Below are positions 63,999 to 64,000 of a stretch of 64,000 bases of DNA, one piece after another (position 1 is the stretch's first letter; each line of letters opens with the position of its first letter). Source of the DNA: Alphaproteobacteria bacterium. GTDB taxonomy: Bacteria > Pseudomonadota > Alphaproteobacteria > RF32 > CAG-239. The translations under genes were made by a program, and so were the position numbers. The notes under the pieces were generated by a model that worked only from the letters and a program-made list of their open reading frames with translations, made no database searches and was not told where the DNA came from. The stretch lies in NCBI GenBank assembly GCA_017501665.1, contig JAFVWM010000036.1, positions 1 through 64,000 on the forward strand, read 5' to 3'.

Positions 63999-64000
63999 GC

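Noticed and set aside
1..64000. CRISPR array
   Set aside because: The only regular repeats are a two-unit tandem repeat and a short AATC microsatellite; there is no spacer pattern and no cas gene.

Overview
The window comes from an AT-rich, Gram-negative bacterium with an anaerobic lifestyle. It carries LPS and outer-membrane genes (kdtA, lpxK, an OmpA-type lipoprotein, a small beta-barrel protein) and typical proteobacterial housekeeping genes (recG, mfd, lon, hup, fabD/F/H, rpsD, a yejEF-type ABC transporter). It also carries anaerobic functions: a complete Rnf complex, two [FeFe]-hydrogenase-type proteins and the iron-sulfur queuosine enzyme QueH. The best fit is an uncultured, probably gut-dwelling, low-GC alphaproteobacterium. 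That placement is inferred from gene content only; no rRNA gene is present.

Layout. 0-0.5 kb: a 150-bp tandem repeat and a tRNA-Val gene with its own promoter and terminator. 0.5-8.4 kb: a GT8 glycosyltransferase, recG, mfd and two unassigned genes. 8.7-14.2 kb: an OmpA-like lipoprotein, then a minus-strand fatty-acid block (fabH, fabF, fabD) with an upstream FabK/nitronate-monooxygenase-like flavoprotein. 14.5-18.4 kb: a large protein with an embedded GH24 lysozyme domain, a DsbD-like protein and a CDP-alcohol phosphatidyltransferase. 18.5-24.9 kb: the plus-strand operon apbE-rseC-rnfBCDGEA, closed by a strong hairpin. 24.9-33.6 kb: mostly single genes of repair, transport, peptidase, sirtuin and tRNA-modification function, and a possible zeta-type toxin-antitoxin pair. 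33.6-39.4 kb: an HD hydrolase, yejF, yejE and a large five-helix membrane protein with a sulfatase-like ectodomain and coiled-coil tail. 39.5-49.7 kb: rpsD, a TPR-methyltransferase, a Nudix hydrolase, a repeat-rich solenoid-like protein, Hsp20, an acyl carrier protein, an RNase J-like protein, a cold-shock protein, a tiny His/Lys/Cys-rich exported protein and an archaeal/eukaryotic-type prolyl-tRNA synthetase. 49.8-59.2 kb: galE, hup, lon, a lone FliN-like protein and lipid A/Kdo genes, bracketed by intergenic repeat mosaics that are inverted copies of each other. 59.3-64 kb: a minus-strand hydrogenase operon.

How the genes work together. The hydrogenase operon pairs a PAS-linked sensory [FeFe] protein with a SpoIIE-type phosphatase, a thioredoxin-like [2Fe-2S] protein and a group B-like [FeFe] hydrogenase. 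With the ferredoxin-linked Rnf ion pump and its flavinylation enzyme ApbE, the cell appears able to move electrons among ferredoxin, NAD and H2 and to sense H2 or redox state. The Rnf gene order (rseC-B-C-D-G-E-A) resembles the one I know from Bacteroidetes and not the proteobacterial rnfABCDGE order.

The least explained items are the inverted repeat pair around the 50-58.7 kb block, the unusual domain fusions (lysozyme, pseudo-sulfatase/coiled-coil, solenoid), the candidate toxin-antitoxin pair, and operator-like repeats upstream of the RNase J-like and cold-shock genes.
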